From positions 1,575,001 through 1,639,000 of the forward strand of contig NC_041779.1 of the NCBI RefSeq assembly GCF_900090045.1: 64,000 bases of DNA, written 5' to 3'. The first letter of the stretch is position 1; every line of letters starts with the position of its first letter. The translations under genes and the position numbers were made by a program. Shown piece by piece: positions 58,919 to 64,000 of this stretch. The notes under the pieces are model-generated. The model saw only the letters and a list, made by a program, of their open reading frames with translations. It searched no databases and had not been told where the DNA came from. This stretch comes from Plasmodium malariae. Lineage: Eukaryota > Apicomplexa > Aconoidasida > Haemosporida > Plasmodiidae.

Positions 58919-59807
58919 TTTTTTTTTTGTTTTGTTTTTTTAAAATAAAAAAATTATACAAAATGGAATGAACACGTTGCTGGAAAAAGAAGAATCTTAC
59001 GGTTTAAGATGTACTACACTATGTACACATAACACATAAATGTTCATAGTATATATATATTGTATACTATGTGTGCATATAAATATATGAATTATGGATT
59101 GATTATTCCATGTATAACTATTAGTGAATTCTATGTGTCCCTAATTTTATTTGAAAAGGGTAAAAAAAAAAGTCAACAAAAAAATACTACAGTTTTAGTT
59201 AAAGGAAAATAAAAAAAAGAAAAAGAAAAAAAGAAAAGGTGCACATAAAACTAATATTATAGGTAAATATTTACATCTTATGTGCTTAAAAAAAAAATGA
59301 AAAAAAAAAATTATAACAAAATTTTGTTAATTGTATATATATGCATAATACGTATGTATATATAAATATTCAAAATATACAAACATGTGTATATATGTAT
59401 AATATTTAGATATGACAAAGTTTAAGATAAGAAATAAAGTAACTGCAGTCTTTAGAAATTAATTTTACGGAATCGTTAAATTAATCAAAACTTTTGTTTT
59501 AGTGGTATATAAGCTATGCATATGTATATGTATGCACATAGTTTACATTAAATTTTGAGATGATGTACATATATAAATATTATATATATATATATATTTA
59601 CATATGTCCAAACGAGCTTTTTTCCTTTAACATGTATATGTGAATATATCTGTAACTGTTAAACTCATAAATGCTTTGAATTTTAGAATTTAATAATATG
59701 AAGAATAATAATAAAAGAGAAAATTAAGAAAGAGACTCAAGAAAAAATATAAACTATTTTTTATATACATGAACATATTATATATAAATTAATAAATAAA
59801 TAAATAA

Positions 59808-59849
<42 letters not shown>

Positions 59850-60538
59850 TTTTACTAAGATTTATAAATAACATATATATTTTATATAAGTATGTTCAAA
59901 TGTAATTTATCAGAGCTTTTTTGCTCTTTTTTAATATATTTAACTGGCAATAACAACAATTATATTATTAATTCAATGAAGTATATTCATTATAAATATA
60001 CAATTAGATATCTATTTTTTTAGCGTAATAATAATGCTACTTCTAATATCTTTTCGACAAAATAAAAAAAATTAAAATTTTTATATGTTAAATATTTTTA
60101 ACCATTGATAATATTTACGCTATATTCAAATAAAATACAATACGTTAAAATGTTAAAAAAAAAAAATAAAATAAACAATATTAAAAAGAATGGTAAATAC
60201 TTTTATATATGTTTATATATATACATTTATATATTGTTACGATTATTTTTTTTAATTCTTAGAATGAAATATATTTTGAAGTAAAATCTGCTAAAATTTT
60301 GGACAATAAAAATCTTAAAAATTGGTATCAATTATTTTATATATTATTATACAAAAAAGGAATCTAGAATTTTGGAGATATATATATATATATATATATA
60401 CATATTTTATTACGTATATTATATATATTATCATATCTTGTTGAATATAATATTTCATTCAAAAAATTATCGTGCTTGTATTTTTCCCTTTGGGCATACC
60501 TTCGAAGGTAAAATAAACAACTAAATTTTAAGATTATG

Positions 60539-60577
<39 letters not shown>

Positions 60578-63500
60578 AATATATATGCTGTATATATTTA
60601 TGTATATACATGTAAAACAACCATGTATATTTTTGTTAGTTATTTAATGCACTGTATTGTCATCATATTATGTATTTTGTTGCTCTATGCTCTAAATTGA
60701 AGGTATTTATGTTTGTACTAGTTGAGTTATGTTAAAAATAATAATCATATTTTTATTAATTTATTTTTTCTGTAAAAAAAAAAAAATATATAAAATATAT
60801 AGCTTAACCATAGCATAATAACATCATTATCTTAAATAAAGCCCTAAATAATTTGGCATGCAAATATAGAACAAATTTTTGGCATGTTCTGATATATTTA
60901 TAAATTTAATATTTTATTATATTAAAAATGAGTTCAAAAGAGAAAAAAAAAGAAATAAGATACTTTTAATGATTTTTGTATTTTGTTTTTTATTACACAA
61001 TTATATATATAATTATTAATATTATTATAAATAATAAAAATATATATAAAATGTTCGAAAAAGAAACTCAAATTTTTTACTTTTATGTGGTTACATGATA
61101 AGAATTGCTGTTAATCAAATATTTATTTTTTAAGAATAACTATGAACATTTTCGTTAATTTTGTATTATTAGTAAATAAATAAAGAAATAAACAAATAAA
61201 TAAACAAATAAATAAACAAATAACTAAACAAATAACTAAACAAATAACTAAACAAATAACTAAACAAATAACTAAACAAATAAATAAACAAATAAATAAA
61301 CAAATAAATAAATAAATAAATATATATATATATATATATACATATATCTAAAATTTATTGTGTACTACATACATATTTGTATTAGTAAAGATGAATAGGA
61401 GCTGTTCATGTATGTGAAATGGATATACCAATTGGAAACATAAAACGACACAGTAATATTTAAAAGAAATAATATTTATATATAAAAAAGATGGCATTAA
61501 TTCATATTAAGGAATAAGGAAATATAAAAAAAATGAAATGATTATTAAAACAAAAAAAAAAAAAATAAAATATAAATACAATTACAAATACAATTACAAA
61601 TACAGTTACAAATACAATTATAAATACAATTATAAATACAAATACAAACGTTGTATAAGTATTGAATTATGTTTAAAACAATATATGAAAAAGTTCATAT
61701 ATTAGAAAGTTTAATAATAATAAATATTTTCTGTTAGAGCGGATTAGATATATATTAAAAAATAAAGAGGAACATATTTTATAGAAAAAACGATAAATAC
61801 ATAAATGGGTGGTATGTATAGAAATGCAGTTTTGGCTTGCATATAATTAATTTAGGATTCTGTCTTATAATAAAATGTATCAAAATATGATTATTAAAAA
61901 ATAGAAAAAAAGAAAAGAAATTAATAGTTAAATATATATTTAAATTAATAGTTAAATATATATTTAAATTAATAGTTAAATAAATAGATAATTGGTATCA
62001 CACACAAATGAAGTTATATGTTAAAAAAAATAAAAGAGAGGGGCACAAGATTACTTAACAAATGTGCTAACCTGTATACACATATGATACAAATGTACCG
62101 TATGCATACATATAAACAATATATAAAATTATTTAGTTCAATTGGTACCATTCTTAGGATTGCTATTCTTTTTTAGTAGTTGCTGTCTTATATTCATTTA
62201 AAAATATATTTGAATTCAAATATAAAAAATTTTGTAGTAAGGGAAAATATTTCCTTATGGTAATTTTATAATAATATGTCAATGCAAATTATACTATTTA
62301 TTTATCATATTAAATTTATGGTTTTATTAATAACATATTATAAAGACATATATTGGAAAGTTTACAAATTGACAGAAGGTTTCTGAAATTTACATTTAAA
62401 CAATTCCTTTTTGTACATAGGAAAAAGGAAGACCAATGAGGGAAAATGTTAATGTGCATATACATAAGTAATACGCTTCCTTTATTGTAGCTCATATACT
62501 TGTTACCACTTATATATATATTTTTTTTTTAATTGTTAGTTAAATAGTTCATAGGATGTGATCTATTAAAAACTATGAAAGCATTTTTTCTTTTTTTTTT
62601 TTTTTTTGTCGGTACTACAAATTTTGCTTAAAAGAAAATCCTAGTGATAAAATTTTTTCCTTTTTTCCTGTTTTAAGTTTTTCAATAGAATATTCCTAGT
62701 GTAACTTAAAAAAAAAAGAAAAAAAAAAAAAAAGACATAAAATAGAATAAAATGAAATGAAAAAGGCAGATATACGTCTCGATACGTAAAAGTATAAGCA
62801 ATTTTGTAAGGAATAACTTTAATTTGCACAAAAGAAGTAAGAACAACGATGTATTTAAAATGTCCTCGTACTCTTAGTGCTAGGTTTTATTTTCATTTAT
62901 GTGTTATAATGCGATTTTACTAGAAATATATGTTCTGAAAAAGGAATACTGTTTGAATATATGTATCCCTCTGTAAAGAATTGATATTAAGAAAAATTTT
63001 AATTTATCTCTTTAAAACTTTTATAAATGGAAAAATATGGTAGCACTTTTTTTTTTTTTTTTTTTATGGGCTAGTGGAACAATATACGCAGCAAATAATA
63101 TACCCGCATAGAACAGTCTTCTAAGAAGCTCATTTAATATTAGGCATAACAAAGAGAAAATTACATAGTAGAATCTAATCGTACATTAAATGTGTCAATT
63201 TGCTGATACTTCTAGTAAGCGACTAGGAAAACGTTAATAGTAGGCACCTACATTTATGCACGGTATATGTGTGCACACACATATTTATATATATATATAT
63301 ATGTAAATATATGTAATTAAATAAATTAAACTAAATTAAATTAAATCAAATCAAATTAAATTAAATTAAATTAAATTTTTTGTTTATTAAAATATTCCAA
63401 AATGCGCATTTCTACTCTATTTTGTTAACTATAACCACATCTGAATGATATTCTGTATATACGTTTACGTATATATATACGCATTTACGGATAGAGAAAG

Positions 63501-64000
63501 CGTTTTACTTAAAACTTAAACGAATATATTGAATGTTAATGGACTATTTAGGTAATTGTTGAAATAGTAAAACATAAAAATATATTTAGTAAAGTATAAC
63601 AAAAAACAAAAAAAATAAAATTATAACAAATATATTTATATAAATTATAACAAATATATTTATATAAATTATAACAAATATATTTATGTAAATTATAACA
63701 AATATATTTATATAAATTATAACAAATATATTTATGTAAATTATAACAAATATATTTATGTAAATTATAACAAATAAAATAAGTAAAACAAATACATAAA
63801 AAAAAACAAAAAACAAAAAATTTTCTAATAATATAAGAATCATATATTATTACATTAAAAAATTAATTAATTTATTAAATGGGAGGAAAAAAATTGGTAA
63901 CTTCAAATTAGCAATAAGGATATATAAAAATATATATATATTATATATTTTTAAAAATATGGCATTTTAAAATTATAAATTACATTTTTATTAAAAAAGA
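58919..64000. other. Gene-free right end of the window
   Basis: 5.1 kb upstream of the tryptophan-rich antigen with no ORF or splice pattern I can support on either strand. Repeats: (TA)n at 59580-59597, 59814-59844, 60380-60402 and 60547-60573; an aaacaaataact array (about 61190-61310); aaatacaattac units (61575-61650); attaatagttaaatatatat units (61918-61985); a taaattaaattaaatc patch (63320-63378); and a 24-bp array aaattataacaaatatattt plus atat (63610-63775). The first kilobase should hold the antigen's promoter. Confidence 0.6.
63610..63780 (+). repeat. 24-bp array at the right end
   Basis: About seven copies of aaattataacaaatatattt followed by atat or atgt, with a/g changes at one position. 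The minus strand reads a repeated Phe-Val-Ile-Ile-Tyr-Ile-Asn-Ile, which is a period artefact (24 = 8 codons) with no other coding support. Confidence 0.85.

Noticed and set aside
4620..64000. CRISPR-like interpretation of the regular arrays
   Set aside because: The units are contiguous or nearly identical with no unique spacers, and the genome is eukaryotic.
1..64000. tRNA, rRNA or other structural RNA genes
   Set aside because: I looked for tRNA arm and rRNA core patterns and saw none; the search was by eye only, so a divergent or small ncRNA could be missed.
58919..64000. Centromere at the right end
   Set aside because: Plasmodium centromeres are about 2 kb of more than 97% A+T with a characteristic core array; this region has frequent G/C and mixed short arrays.

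Overview
This is nuclear DNA of a malaria parasite (Plasmodium). It is roughly 80% A+T, full of poly(T)/(A) tracts, (AT)n runs and short tandem arrays. It carries short introns with GT..AG ends and polypyrimidine acceptors, plus several Plasmodium-restricted families: GAPM, ETRAMP, CyRPA, PHIST, tryptophan-rich antigen and AARP. From memory, the gene order matches the right-hand part of P. falciparum chromosome 4 (eIF4A-III, serpentine receptor SR12, methyltransferase, AP-4 sigma, AARP, GAPM2, ETRAMP4, CyRPA, PHIST). After the PHIST gene, a tryptophan-rich antigen sits where P. falciparum has RH5/RH4. A non-falciparum species such as P. malariae or P. ovale is therefore likely; the species is an inference.

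Layout. 0-9.7 kb: the start of a minus-strand gene running off the left edge, then plus-strand eIF4A-III (exon-junction helicase), a seven-exon serpentine receptor SR12 and a four-exon SAM-dependent methyltransferase. 11-18.4 kb: an Asn/Lys-rich protein ending in what looks like a divergent AP2 DNA-binding domain, AP-4 sigma (minus), a BSD-domain protein, a small unrecognised minus-strand gene, and a Lys/Glu-rich secretory protein whose frame is broken in poly(A). 21-34 kb: AARP, GAPM2 and a large minus-strand protein resembling THO complex subunit 1. 34-43 kb: a candidate small gene, a secreted repeat protein with a two-base frame break, and an ETRAMP. 45-59 kb: a small membrane protein followed by a coding-like 24-bp array, CyRPA, a PHIST protein, two candidate micro-genes and a tryptophan-rich antigen. 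59-64 kb: no gene recognised.

Functionally the left half is mostly housekeeping (RNA processing, adaptor coat, methylation). From 21 kb rightwards the window is dominated by invasion and host-interface genes: AARP and CyRPA (merozoite apical proteins), GAPM2 (inner membrane complex/glideosome), ETRAMP (parasitophorous vacuole membrane), PHIST and Trp-rich antigen (host-cell facing). Housekeeping to host-interface is the usual gradient towards a Plasmodium chromosome end. Exon boundaries were placed by hand from splice signals and reading-frame phase and have not been checked against transcripts.
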